Source: Rotaria macrura (taxonomy: Eukaryota > Rotifera > Eurotatoria > Philodinida > Philodinidae). From it: a DNA stretch of 64,000 bases. A program made the position numbers and the translations under genes. Shown one piece after another: positions 1 through 13,413 of this stretch (position 1 is the stretch's first letter; the number at the start of each line of letters is the position of its first letter). The notes under the pieces were generated by a model, which searched no databases, had not been told where the DNA came from, and worked only from the letters and a program-made list of their open reading frames with translations. The stretch is taken from contig OENT01000721.1 of NCBI GenBank assembly GCA_900239685.1, forward strand, positions 18,149 to 82,148, in the 5' to 3' direction.

Positions 1-1779
1 TTGACTAAATCGAGTGATAAAATAACCAATACAGACAACATTGGTTAACAATCTGTGCAAATATGACCTTTCTATTCTGCACTGAAGGTAAAATGTGATT
101 ACGTTAAAAATATACAGATAAAAATCTTTTCCTTTTATTCAAACATTTTCTGTCCAAATAAAGCAGATCTATCAAATATATTTACGTCGTTCGTTTCCCT
201 TTTCTAAATCAGGCAAAAGACGAAAAACATCTGCTAGAGTTCGATTTTCTATCATCGAATTCGATTCAAGTGCAACGGACGATTTTTCCTCATTTCTTCT
301 AACGTGGAATAATCGATGTAACGTGTGATAGTGATGAATTCATTTGATATTCGCATGAACAGAGAAAGAAAAGAGAATGACAATTCGTAGGAAATAAAAC
401 CGTTCGGCATTCTTGGTCATTTTTATCGACAACGTGTTACTACTATTCATCGATCGAACTAGTAAGTGTCAATAGAAACGAATCGACTTTTACATATTTA
501 TGTCGTTGGCGAGGTCAAACGAAATTTTAAAATACATTTCTTGTTGTTAGCATACATATTGAGTTTAGAACACAACGAAACGATTTACTAGAATAAATTG
601 ACTAAGAAAATAAAAGACAGAATGATTATTAAAAGACAAAACGAATGTTGCAATAATTTGATTTGTTCAATCGATATTTGATGAGATTTGTGCCCAGAGA
701 ACAAAGTCACAACCTAAAACTTAATTTATCGCAAATTATAAGTGAATAAAAGAATAATTTCCTGTGACTTGTGTCTTATGATTTCCTGTCTTCTCATTAG
801 ACTTTTAACCCATTTCTTTTTCTTCTTTCTTTTTGTTTTATTTATTTAACGCGAGCACGTGGGGGGAATAAAAAGCAACGAATCGCAATTAAAACATTGG
901 TCGTTCTCTTCCAATTAAATTGAACTGCAAGAATGAATAATCGACACTTTTGCTTTTGACTTTGAAAAATCAACCGTAGTCCGTTGTTCAACAAGACGAA
1001 ATAAAAGAGGAGATTCTTGAATCATAAAGTGTATAAATGAGAATGTCAATAAAGTGAATGACTTGTTATGTTGACTTGGTGTTCTATGAAGAAGAGATAG
1101 TCACTGATTGTGAAATAAGAGATCAACTACACGTGCTTGGGAGAAAGAGAAAGATAAAAGCTCTCGTATTTGTGCACACATAGACACACACGCAGAGACA
1201 CACACACACACACATTCATCGTCGATAGAAGATTAGACCAACACCACATACCGACCGTTAAACAACGGCGGATGTGAGATGAAGATTATTTCTTAAATTT
1301 TTCGCCTTTGTTTTTCGTTTTATTGTAATTCAAAATTCAATTTTCAAAATTCAATACCGATTTGATTAATTTACTTTGTTTTCGTTTGCAAGTAAGTTCT
1401 CATTGATGTTAACTGTTCAATTAGAAGTTTCTCTTGCCGCTTTTTCCTTGTCGAATATGAAACATCGATCGATAAAAATATTGATAAATTGAAATGGGAA
1501 AAAACAGGTGTTGATGGCATTGATCACTCGCATTGTCATTTCAATAGATTAATCGATTGAAATGTGATTTTTGATTACACCGTCAATTTGTTTTCTTTCT
1601 TCCAAACATTTTCATTTAGTCTTATCATCGAAATTGAAGATCGATCGAAAGAAAGAGAAGGAGGGAGAGATAGAAACCATTACTTTCCCAATGTTCCCCC
1701 GTTGTTTTGTTTGCTCTATGTCATCATTCATAGTTATATTTGTTTGAAGTTAGTTTTATCGTTATTGAATACGAGTACC

Positions 1780-1810
<31 letters not shown>

Positions 1811-2079
1811 TATATATCTGTCGATGTCGGTACACGAAAAAAAAATATTTAAAAGAGAGAGAGAGAGAGACAGTGCGAGTACCTTTCTTTTTGTTTTACT
1901 GCTTTCTGTCTCTCCCTCTGTCTTTCTGTCTCTGTCTGATTTATAATCCTTGTATTTTTTTTCTCTTGAGAAAGAATTGAAAAAGAAGAAAGAGAAAGGA
2001 AAAGGCAAGAGCAGATGGTCCCAATGATTTTTAAACTTCTAATATGATATGGTTTTCTAGTTTGTTGTCATTGTAATCC
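1..2079. other. Upstream non-coding region of the RRM gene
   Basis: No convincing coding exon is seen on either strand. The reading frames here come from pyrimidine-rich and simple-repeat sequence. The region holds a CA-rich tract (about 1181-1215) and a TATC/TA tract followed by GA repeats (1781-1871). A TTTCTAG at 2054-2060, just before the first coding ATG, could be the acceptor of an intron in the 5' UTR. It presumably carries the promoter of the RNA-binding protein gene, but no core promoter element could be fixed. Confidence 0.5.
1781..1871. repeat. Compound microsatellite (TATC)n-(TA)n ... (GA)n
   Basis: A run of TATC units passes directly into alternating TA up to about 1817. After about 35 bases of other sequence a GA run follows (about 1854-1871). 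Small open frames over this stretch are repeat artefacts. Confidence 0.85.
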
Positions 2080-5000
2080 ATGGATATTGAATCAAATAAA
2101 GTTCTTTCATCGGATAATGATCAAGATTTAACACAGCAAGATTCGATTAGTGATTCAAATCATAGAACTAATTCAAATGAACAATTATTTATATCTTACT
2201 CGGATGCTTCACCGTCTAATATTATTGGAACACATCCGAATGAACTGATAACAAGTATTAATCCTGATAATGGATATCCTGTTAGACAAGAAAATGGACA
2301 ACGAAAAACTGGACCACCACCAGGTATTTATTTCAGCACGTTTTTTTCGTTAGTTTTCATTTTTATTAAAATCATTTTCATTGAATCTCCTCTCATCGGA
2401 TCAAATTACGTTTTTATACTTTACGTTTCTTTTTCTGATAGGAATCATCTTTACTCGATTTCTAATGATTAATCGAAATCAGAGTCTAGAAACTAAACAT
2501 CAATAGAGAGAAGATTTTCGATTTCTATAAGTTTAATTGACATCGTTCAACGAGAATTTTTCTTATCGTATTTATTACAGATTCAATTTGATTGAGCATT
2601 GAATGAAACAATCGAAAAGCTGTACGAAATATTCTTTAGATCTTTCTCAAGTCGATATTTTATTGTTAATATTGAGAATGCATAGATCCGCGAAAAATCG
2701 TTCGGTCCCTTGTGTATTGTACTTGGGATATTGAAAGTAAACTTGGAACATGAGTGATATCTGCTTCTTCATAGAGGTCACTTATCCATGCCGTGGAACG
2801 GCCATATTTCAAATAAGCAAAGCACAATAGTGGATAGAGTCAGGTCGATCTAACCTCACATTTGATAGAAGATTATCCTCTCGAGTTCTACTCAATTGTA
2901 TCTTGCAGAAAGGAGAATATTTCCGTTGAATCGAATCGATTGTTTTGTGTTTTGAGTGTGAATGTTGATTGAATTTTAATGATATAATTTAGATTGGCCA
3001 ACAACTTGCCACCCGCCCGGTCGCGGTTGTGAAGTATTCATTGGTAAACTACCGCGTGATTGTTTCGAATCGGAACTATTTCCATTGTTTGAACGTTGTG
3101 GACAAATCTATGAAATGCGTTTAATGATGGATTTTTCAGGTTTTAATCGTGGTTATGCATTTATAACATATACTTGTCGTGATAATGCAAAGCGTTCTGT
3201 TAAAGAACTAAATAATTATGAAATACGTCCTAGTCGTTTAATTGGTGTTTGTCAATCTGTTGATAATTGTCGTTTATTTGTTGGTGGAATACCGAAAACA
3301 AAGAAACGTGAAGAAATTCTCGATGAAATGTGTAAAGTAACTGAAGGTGTTGTTGATGTTATTGTTTATCCAAGCGCACATGATAAAACAAAGAATCGTG
3401 GCTTTGCCTTTGTTGAATATGAAAGTCATCGATCAGCAGCAATGGCGAGAAGAAAATTACTGCCGGGAAAAATTCAACTATGGGGACATCAAATAGCCGT
3501 TGATTGGGCTGAGCCTGAAACCGAAGTTGATGAAGATGTCATGGCAACTGTAGTTTGGATTTTATTCGTTATAATCGATAAAGTATCTCATTCGTATTTC
3601 TTTCTCGAGTTTAGGTTCGAGTACTTTACGTACGAAACTTGATGATGAATACAACTGAAGAACAAATAAAAGAAATATTTCAACGTTTCAAATCGAATTC
3701 AGTCGAACGTGTGAAGAAGTTAAAAGATTATGCATTTGTTCATTTCAAAGAACGTGACGATGCTCTACATGCAATGAATCTTATGAACGGTACTTTTATA
3801 ATTGTTCTCTTTTTCTTCGTATTTCTAAGAGCTTATTTTAATTGATTTTGCTTTCATTGAAAAATCAGGTCGAGAAATCGATGGTTCCATTGTTGAAGTT
3901 ACACTGGCTAAACCAGTTGATAAACATCAATATTTTAGATTTACACGCGGTGTTAGTCCATCGAGTATTGCTACAAACATACCAGTAATTTATATTCGTT
4001 ATTATCTCAATTTACATGAGTCTATTTTGCTTTTCTCAATTAGTTTGCTTTGCCAACCGGTGCTGTTGCTCCAGCGACAACAACATTTGATTTAACATCT
4101 CATTTAACAGCCATTCCATATATAACAATTCCGAGTACACCCATACATAACAATGCATCACAGATGCCAGCATTAACTACACCAGTTGCAAATGGTGCGT
4201 CGCTTGTATCACCTGGCATTAGTAATCTTCAGCAGAAGTAAGATATTTTATGTCAATTAACAGGAAAAGAACTTATTTAAGATAGACGACATTTCACTGG
4301 TAGAAAACTAGGCTTAGTTTTGTAGTGATTGCAGATGTCAATTCTTTAGTATGGTCGGTGTTGTTGAGTCATTGTCAATATTTACACGAACATTCTATAT
4401 TGCGAAAGACAAAGCGATTCTATCGAGTAAGAAATTAATTTAATGAATATAGATGATGGCGAATCTGGAAAAGATCAATTACGCTTCCAAATTGACTTAG
4501 TAGACTTTATAATAATAGAAGATTTGCGAACGAGCATTTTAAATCGTATCATTTCGAGAACTCAAGTTTAGCATAGAAATATTCTATTAATCTAGTTCTC
4601 GAATTTCAACAGTTCATAAATTTTCTTGTTTTTCCATCCTTCGTGTGAATGAAAGTGAAACCAAATTGAACACAAGTGTAAAGACCATTTTACATGTATG
4701 TATTCTAATAGAAATATTCGTCGATGTATTAATGCAACCGGTCGTTTATCAGCAAATGGTAATACAAGTCCTCCAACAATCAATCGAAACATTGCTTCGA
4801 CACCAACCGGTGTTTTATCAGCATGTTCTCGTCCAAATCAACCACCACCAACAGTTGTTCATCATCGTGGTGCTTACTATACGATTCTTCGGCCAACATC
4901 ACGTCGTGCAGAGGTAGGCTATCTTCTGTTTTAGATCTTTCGATTGAACAAGGAAACTAAAAGTAACGAAAATATATAAATTTTGCATGTGTTTTTATTT

Positions 5001-6176
5001 TGTGATTAAACGCTACGCATGGCTAAGTTGATATTTGTTTTTTTTGTTGTAATTTTCATCATAGGAGAAATGTCTCGAAGATCTCTACAAAGAGACTTAT
5101 GATGCGCTGTACGGCTCTGCTGCTAGTACCACCGCTACATCGATAATGATGATCGATTCCAATCATCCTCAGTTTATTTTACCAGAACAACAAACTCCGC
5201 AGCAGCAGCCGAATCAGCCCGAAGAGGTAATTTTCTCCAAGGGATTTCTTTTTCTATTATTTATATCGTACTAAAATGATATCGATAAAACAACATAAAC
5301 TTATTTTCAGTGTCCTACACCTGCGTGAGGAGTAAGAAAATCAAAGCAAATAATGAAAAAAATAAAGAAGAAAATTTTTTATTCAATGATTGAAATCTTT
5401 TTTTCTAATATGATTGCCACGAGTTATATTTTCGATAATCTTCTCTTAAAGCTTCTTCTATAATGATGTCAGATAATTGGGTCTTGATCATACATTGAAA
5501 AAGAAACCACAGCAACTGCAACAACAACCACAACAATCATAATAATAGATTTTTCATACGCTTTCATTTTTTTAATTTTTACAACACTGATTTCGAATTA
5601 ATTCCAATACTAGAAAGACGATTTAAGAAAGAAAATAAACGAACATTCTGCATGTTGATTTTAATTTATGATGTTCTTTTGCTAAAACAAAATGAATGAA
5701 AAATAACTAAAGTTAGATTCAGCTGCACGTGCCCTGTTCTGCAAATAATTATTTGTCTTTTATTAAATATTTGAAACAAATAAAACGATCGAAGGCAAAA
5801 GACTAACGAGATTCTTTTTTGGAAAAAAAACTAGATTCCATTTGGTACAACAGCATTTGGTTTCCATGCTGGTAGTCCATTATTCCAACCAGCAGCACTC
5901 TTACCTCATCCATTAGTTGCTGCACATCCGGCTGCTAACCCATCATTTGCTCAACAACCGTTCATTTTTGCAACAACAAATAATCCTGGTCAAACTCAAC
6001 AATATTTTCCTACACATGCACAAGGAAATTATTCGTTTCCAGTGTTTCTAACTCCATCATTAACACCAATTCCAACAATGGGATCAACACCAACTAGTCC
6101 CGAATCGCCACTGTTTACTTATACAAATCCAACGACAACGGTCGCAGCGGCGGGTGGCACTACTTATTCAGCTTGA
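2080..6176 (+). CDS. Three-RRM RNA-binding protein, A1CF/RBM46/RBM47 family
   Basis: Eight exons join without a frame error: 2080-2323, 2993-3549, 3615-3789, 3869-3984, 4044-4237, 4712-4913, 5065-5226 and 5835-6176 (663 residues). All introns are GT-AG; most are short, but the first (669 nt), the fifth and the last are longer. RRM1 has VFIGKL (about 96-101) and RGYAFITY (134-141). RRM2 has LFVGGI (176-181) and RGFAFVEY (217-224). RRM3 has LYVRNL (271-276) and KDYAFVHF (304-311). The GPPP motif before RRM1, the near-invariant RRM1-RRM2 linker ([20 protein letters not shown]) and the WAEPE motif are hallmarks of the A1CF/RBM46/RBM47 group; hnRNP R/SYNCRIP is the next relative. Family members bind AU-rich mRNA and act in editing, stability or splicing. 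The tail is rich in Ala, Thr, Pro and Gln. AATAAA lies at 6550-6555. The paralogue within the group cannot be chosen, so no symbol is given. Confidence 0.93.
5311..5331 (+). other. Candidate alternative exon with in-frame stop
   Basis: A good acceptor (TTATTTTCAG, ending 5310) is followed by 21 bases and then GTAAGA. Joined to the exon ending at 5226, the frame reads five codons (Cys-Pro-Thr-Pro-Ala) and then TGA (5326-5328). Used as a terminal or cassette exon, it would remove the 113-residue tail encoded at 5835-6176. Both splice signals are visible; whether the exon is used is inference. Confidence 0.4.
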
Positions 6177-8148
6177 TAAACATAATTGCATACGTATTTA
6201 CATTGCATTAATCTTCGTTTTTTTTTCGACGAGACTGAGAGTGACAGAGAGAAAGACCGAGATATACAGAGAATAAATAAGATAATATTAATATGTGTGT
6301 ATTTCAGCTATTATTTATACTTGTTGTTTTTTCTTTTCCTTTACTTATTTGTTTTCTTATTTCTCTCTTTCTTCTCCTCTTTCCTACTCTTTCTACGTCA
6401 TTGTTTCTCTTCAAACGTTGTTTTCTTCTTTGTTTTCGTTTTGTCACCCGGCTGAATCTGGACCGTGGTTATTGTCTGAGCAGTTTTCTCTTTCCTTTTC
6501 TACGTATTTGCGCGCAACAAAAACAGGGAAATATCTATGTCTGGCATTGAATAAAACACTTCATTTTATTTATATAAATAAAAGCAAAAACCGCAAATCC
6601 ATCAAACACGGAAAACGTCTCGTATGAAATCGGACTTTTCTCCTCCACGTAGATTCCCGTCGATGGAAGCGAAGAACAAACGTGTAAATATGAAATATTT
6701 CCATTGATCAACAATGATTGACGTAAAACATAGACGAAGAATAAATTATAGAACTACGTGAAAGAACCGTCATAAGACAAATTTGTACTCTTGGGGCGTT
6801 TTATAATAGATTGATAGCATTTGACAGATACCAGTGATATAAACAACTGTTGATGGTTTCGGTAAAGTTCATACTGTTTAACCAATCAGTGAATGTTATT
6901 CAAACAATTGTTTATTAACTGATCTCGATAATTGATATACATTTTCATATTTCGAAACAATAATAATCATAAACGTTTTTACTTATCGAATTTCTTCGTG
7001 GAAAAAATTCGATATAATTCAATTTTGATTATCTTCATGCACAATTGACCGTGTTGCTATCATAGAATATATTAAGTAATCAATTGTCAATAAACGAAGT
7101 TTTCATTGATTATACATATAAAACATATGTGTCTAAACACACGACTAGATTGATTGATTCTGTTTCTGATATTATAATTGATATTTAGCTAAATAACTCG
7201 TCGCCAGAGGATCATTTTAGCGACCAATCTTTAGGGTGTCTATTCATATTCGAACAAAACTAATTAGTGTTCATTTCTGAAACTCAGTTTTCTCGATTGC
7301 ATCGAGCATCGACTTTATCCGACTTCGTCGAAAACAAAAGCACAATTCATCTGATATGTTGAATGGAACCATGTCTGTCTGTTACACAATGCATCGAACT
7401 CGTTTGACTATTTCTAGAATAATAAGAAGAAAGCTGACATGTTGTTTACTAGAAAAATGAGTCTCAGTGAAAAATATCATCTACAAATGAAACCAACAAT
7501 ATTTGGAGCTAGTTTTTTATTATCGTGATATGGTATTAAAACAATCTATGGATCACAAAGATTTCCGCAGATATACATATCCATATGTATGTACGCATAT
7601 CTTGATAAAATCAAAGAAAAAATTCTATTATTATCGGCAAAGAAGATTTTTCTTCTATGACTTTTATATTTATATCTAATGATAAAGGCGTGTTGCTAGA
7701 AGTACCATCAGTGATGCCGTATAATCACAACCACAGGAATAACATACGTCGTCATTTTGCACTAGCACCAAGGCCTTCGTCTTTTCCTCTTCTTGTTTTT
7801 CTGTTTTGTACGTAGTTCGATCTCACGACAGTGCTGTGCATACGTATTAGAAAGAAGTAAGAAAAGGAAAAAATAGATATATATATACACACACATATAT
7901 ATGCATGTAAAGAAGGGAAAAGAAGAAGATGTTTCTTCGTCTTTTTTCTGCAGTCAGTGAGAGAAGGATTTCTTAGCCTTTCTTTTTTTTATTTATAAGG
8001 ATGCTTGTTTTCGGTTCTATTCTTAGGAATGAGAACGCGAGAGATAGAATATTGTCAGTAAAGATGCGTACAAAAGACAGCAACAACAACTGATGAAATC
8101 GTCGGTGGTAGTTTGAGAAAGAAAAGAGAGATCCTCTAGTGTAAACAA
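6177..8148. other. Intergenic region between the RRM and kinase genes
   Basis: This holds the 3' UTR of the RRM gene (AATAAA at 6550-6555) and presumably the promoter and 5' UTR of the kinase gene. Open frames at 6186-6627 are pyrimidine-rich and not protein-like. A TA/CA dinucleotide tract lies at about 7877-7906. Nothing else could be supported. Confidence 0.5.
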
Positions 8149-11100
8149 ATGAGTGTTACACCGGGTCTTGGTGCTTTCAATAAAGATAAGGTAGCCAATA
8201 AATTTGGTATTCAATTAAAAGCTAAAAATACAAATAAACAATCACAACGACCATCAAACCAATCGACAGAGACAAAATCGAGTCACACAGAAACGTCTAC
8301 TATAACAGAAAACAGAACAGTGAACGATTTTCGTCCACAAAATGAAGCCAATGGATTAAAGCCAAATAAAAATCTTGCGAAACAATCTGCGTCATCGAAA
8401 ACATCAGAACCAATTAAAAGGTCTCTCGAAAACTCAACGAAAAGTAAGTCGACTCTTGGACTGGTATCGACATCAACGCACAATGAAGAACGAGGTTCCT
8501 TAAATTCGAACGGTAATCATTCCAAATCTGCAAATCTTGTGAAATCAACTGAATCGATCAATACGACTTCGTCATCATCGAACTCATTGTTACCATCGAA
8601 TCCAGTAAAACGATCAAGTTTAACACCTATTCCTACGGATCGACAAACGAATTCAACATTAACCACTCAACATAAATCATCCGACACATCGAAAAATAAA
8701 CGAAAAAGCATACCGAATGTAAACGAGCGACCTGCTTCACCACCATCGCTAGTTAGTAAATCGAAGAAATCAACAAATGATACTAAAACTGAAGCTGAAA
8801 TCGAACATCAAAAAGATCAACCGTTGTATAAAAGACAGCTATCGAAAACCTTGGATAATCTTACATCAATGACGAATAAAAATAAACATCAACATGAACA
8901 TACAACATCATCAACGACAGGATCAAAACGGTAAGATCAGGCTTATTTTCGTAATCTCTTTATGTTCTTTTACTATTCGATTACCTTGAATTCGATTCCT
9001 TAACAAACGAACGGACACTTCTATTTTTTGAAAACAAATCATTTCCAATACATTTATAATTACTCAATCATATGATTTCTTGATACACCTCTCTTCAACA
9101 TGTATACATTTGTCTACCGTCAATAAAAAAGATCCATTGTTATATATATATATATAAGCATTCTTTCCTTTTCGTTTTCTTTGTATGTGTGTAATATAAT
9201 ACTTTCCAGCATAGTGTTTTTTCCTTTCTCGGAAGAAAAAGAAACAGTGATAAATATGAAAATAGATTTTCGATAGCGTAACGTAATGAGTTTGTTCAAT
9301 CCGGCGTCATTACTTCATAGCGGAGCCTTGACCTTGGTGTGTGAATTATGCATTATAATACGACCTTTATTGGCGGGCAATCGAGCACACACTTCTATCT
9401 AATGACTCATATGAGAGGAAATCAATGTTAACAAACCAAATGAAAGAATATTGAAGGATGCAAGCAGACATTCAAAAAAGGCTTCAGACGACTTCATTTC
9501 GAATCGGTTACTTTATACACAAATTTGTTTTATTCTATTATTCATCTATTTTTGAATAATCAAATATTTAAATAAATACGAACGAGATTATTCGTTATTA
9601 TATTATTAAGAAACGCATTACTCATATGCAAACATTCAAAGATCATCGCTTCTCATTCTATCGAAACATTTTTTCCAATATTTTTCGTTCTGTTTTTGTA
9701 GAGAATCATTATCATCATTTTATTGTACAGTGAATTCTTTTTTATCCTTTCTTTCTTTCCTTCTTCTTTTTTTTGAAACACCTACGCATACGGTTGATTT
9801 CTCCTTCGAGTAACCGACGAATATTTTTATACAATGTGTGCATGAGGTTGAAGTTGACACACATATGCACGTGCGGACTGTGTTACGTACTTCTTCTTCT
9901 GTATTATTGTCGTCGTAGTCGATGATACCGATCAACATGGTGATGTGCTCGTTGCTGTAATAATTTTTGCTGTTCTATATTGAACATAGGAGGAAAAAAA
10001 CGCGAAAGAGAGAAAGAGAGAAAAAAAATGTCATCATCAACGTTCATCCAACGTTGGACATCCGTGAATGATTTGACGACGACGACGACGACGACGACGA
10101 ATAGTAACAATAACAAACAGTCAAACCCTTTTTTTCTGCGACCCCAACCTGTACCAACATCTCGATTATCATTATCTAGTTTGAAACTTTCACAATCATC
10201 GATCTCACTAGTCGAATCAGAACCGATTCATATAGAAATTCAATGTCAAAATTTTAAAACTCGTCTTCTTTCATCTCGCGTTGCAAACATAGTTCGTCAA
10301 TTTGAATCTCAAGCTGCTTCATCAATGAACAGTCCTACGAAAGTATCTTCGCCGATTCGTAGTGTTTTTGTAAAACAATGGGAAGGCACAAGAAAAGCTG
10401 GCGGCTCGCCTCGAACTTCACCAATGATTGCCGTTGATCCTTCTTCGCCCATTCCCTTCACTTCCAGAAAGAATCATAACAATAAACCTCAACCTATTAT
10501 TATCTGTGAAAAGATAACTAATCTTAGTAGGCCTACTCCACCGCCTGTTAGTCCAAAAACACCTTTAACAAAAACATGGTCTCAATTTAAACAAATATCT
10601 CAACAACAACAGGTAGAAACTATCGAAATTGATAATAATTCTACAATACATAGAATGGTTGATGTAATTAATCAAGATTCTGCAACATTGTCACGCTCGA
10701 GTACGAGTGGAACAACTGATTCAACTTGCTCATCTTCATATTCATCATCGTCGAATACTCCATCGCTTCCTCGTTTTGCTCGTCCAACAATAGCTTCCAC
10801 ACAAAAACAACGCCAATTCATTTCTAATACGACAACTTTTACGCGAGCCAATTCTCCCTTTCCAACCATTAGCACATTCACTCGTGCAGTTTCTTCCATA
10901 CAATCAACAAGTGTACCGTTGTGTTCAATCAATGAAGATCTTGAACAACAACAACAACAACAAATACAAATACAAGCATCAAAATTGACCAATCATTTTT
11001 GTGCATCTGATGTTCATTCAGTGGATTCGTTTTGTCAAATATCAACTCCTGATAAAGTGTTATCAGAAACAAGTTTAATACAAAATTGTCTGACAGAAGT

Positions 11101-13413
11101 TTTAACTATAAATACAAATTTACCGTTAAAATACAAAAGAGATTCACTCATTCGACTTTACGGGTAACAAAAATAGATCTATTAAGAGACTAACGCTTCG
11201 CTCTACTAATCATTCGTGTACTACAGTAAGTCAATATGAATAGGGAAAATACGATTACCTGTCTGATTTCATATGCGTAAACAAGAAAGAAAAGAAAACA
11301 TATTTAATTAATTCGATACTTCTGATATTTTATGATTTCTGTCGAAAACAGCGCAAAGAAACTAAATGGTTTCGCAGGTATTTGTGAATAGTCCGATACG
11401 AATAAACTCACTAATGTATGTTCTAAAATTTCTTACAAAATAATTTCATACATATTTTGACTCATAAACGTCATTTTGTTATTCAGTAATCTCATATACA
11501 TGTCAGACATTACATTAATTTCTCGCTTATGTGATATGATGTTATCAGTATGGAACTTGCGCGAAGATATTTATGCATATGTATTATAATCTTCAGTGTC
11601 CATTATTTGTTTTTAATTCTTCTCTAATGATTTGTTCTATTCTGCTCGCTTGTACCATAGCAAACATATTGTGCAGGAGCAACGTTGTTGTAATACAAGA
11701 AAGATACTTATCTCGTTCTTTTTTCTTTCTGCTTAGAACTAATTCCCATGTGAGTTGGATATAATTCTTTCGTTTTAGGATAAAACTGCTATTGTTGTTC
11801 TTTCTAGGCCTGATATCATGCAACAACACGGTCATCACACATTGCGCGACGTTGTTTTAGAAGACGGTAATAATAGAAAAAGAAATCATTGTCTTGAAAA
11901 TGAGATCATACATACGTATGCATCTTTGTGTGTCTGCGTACGTTTGTTCTAGATGTCGATCCACCATTTTCACCGCGCACTGTAACAGTGAAGAAAAATA
12001 AATTAGTTACAGATGAATACGAGCTTATGGAAATTCTCGGAAGGTAAAAACAACGAAGAAACGAACATGTTTCTTTGACTTGAGACAAAGAACGGGTAGA
12101 CGATTTTCGAAAATTTTAGAGGAAAATTTGGTGAAGTCAAGAAGTGCCGCGAACAATCTACGCAGCATTTTCTCGCCGCAAAATTTATTCAAATCAATAA
12201 AGAACAAGATCGCATTGAAGCATTAAATGAAATTGAAATAATGAAAGCACTACAACATCCACGTCTTTTGCAGCTTTACGATGCTTTTGAAACGAAGGGA
12301 AATATTTGTCTCGTTATGGAATTGTACTAAGTTTTACTTTGAAAGGAAAACGAGAAAATGTCCATCAATTCCTTCGTTTAGAATCAGTGGCGGAGAATTA
12401 TTTGAACGTGTTATTGACGATGATTTTATATTGACTGAACGTCTTTGTGAATTATATATGATGCAGATCTGTGAAGGTGTTAGTTTTATGCACACGTGTA
12501 ATATAATTCATCTTGATATGAAGGTTAATTTGAATGCTTCTCAAATTCTATTGTCGATCGAACTATCATCTGTTTCGTTTCATAGCCTGAAAATATTTTA
12601 TGCGTCAACCGAGATGGTCACAGAATCAAGATCATTGATTTTGGTCTTGCGAGAAGATTTGATCCGAGTAAACAATTGAAAGTCTTATTTGGCACGCCGG
12701 AATTCGTTGCACCTGAAGTTATCAATTTCGATAGAGTCGGATTCGGTACTGATATGTGGTATGAATAGTTAATTTAAATACTCTGTCGATGGTCGCTTGA
12801 CTGTTCTTTCCTTTTAGGTCTGTCGGAGTTATTTGTTATGTTTTGTAAGTTTTCATTTTCTTCAGCCAAATCAGACAACATGAAAAACATCGTATGTTTT
12901 CGCTCTTCACTTTTCGTTTAGACTATCAGGCCTAAGTCCATTTATGGGTGAAAATGATAACGATACATATGCTAATATAAATCGAGCAAATTATGATTTC
13001 GATGATGAGTCATTTACCGATATATCAAAAGAAGCAAAAGATTTCATTTCAAAATTGCTTGTCAAAGATAAAGAGTATGAATGTGAGAAGAAAACAACAG
13101 ATTGACTTTGGTGTTTTTTTTCTTAATATCGTGTAGTAAACGTCTTTCCGCAAGGCAATGTCTTGCTCATCCATGGCTAACCCGTCGACCTAAATTAGTA
13201 TCTGTCCCAAGCGATGATGAAACGGCCGAAAAGAAATTATCAACGAAGAAACTACGTCGATTTGTTATAAGACGACGTTGGCAGGTGAACTTAATTCTTT
13301 TGATAGGATCGACTTCTTTTCAAAGTTTGATTTATTCATTTGTTTTTTCTTCACATTATTAGAAGGCGGTTAATGCTTTATTAGCATTGCAACGTATGGG
13401 AATGACGTTGTGA
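8149..13413 (+). CDS. Myosin light chain kinase-type Ser/Thr kinase (upstream first exon form)
   Basis: Exons 8149-8930, 11808-11866, 11953-12043, 12120-12323, 12382-12523, 12586-12758, 12818-12844, 12922-13074, 13137-13284 and 13363-13413 give 609 residues in one frame. The N-terminus is a low-complexity Ser/Thr/Asn/Lys-rich region. The kinase domain has the glycine loop (GRGKFGEV, split by the intron at 12044-12119), the lysine in AAKFI, a catalytic loop HLDMKPEN instead of HRDLK (from 12509), DFG (12637-12645) and GTPEFVAPE (12691-12717). HLD and the LLSGLSPF and CLAHPWL motifs are typical of the MLCK/titin/DAPK branch. After the domain comes a basic segment with RRRW and a hydrophobic end (ALLALQRMGM), matching the position of the autoinhibitory and calmodulin-binding segment of MLCKs. 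It should phosphorylate myosin regulatory light chain under Ca2+/calmodulin control. No Ig or Fn3 domains are seen, so it resembles short MLCKs. One exon is only 27 nt. Confidence 0.92.
10028..11163 (+). CDS. Alternative first coding exon of the MLCK-type kinase
   Basis: The frame starts at an ATG in an A-rich context (10028) and ends at a consensus donor (GTAACA, from 11164). It leaves two bases over, the same phase as the upstream first exon (8149-8930). Both therefore join the exon at 11808 in frame; this form gives 727 residues. It encodes 378 residues rich in Ser, Thr, Pro and Gln, with a poly-Thr run from an ACG repeat (about 10078-10098) and a poly-Gln run near 10950. The upstream exon cannot be spliced into this one: from the AG before 9990 the required frame soon reaches a stop. 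The two are thus mutually exclusive and imply a second promoter between 8931 and 10027. Confidence 0.8.

Noticed and set aside
1564-2008. Overlapping open frames on both strands
   Set aside because: They follow TATC, TA and GA repeats and pyrimidine tracts, with no domain or splice context.
6186-6627. Hydrophobic Leu/Phe-rich open frames after the RRM gene
   Set aside because: Made by a T-rich 3' UTR; three overlapping frames are all open, as expected from composition.
10672-10992. Minus-strand frame with a poly-Cys run
   Set aside because: A shadow of the CAA (poly-Gln) repeat in the kinase's alternative first exon.
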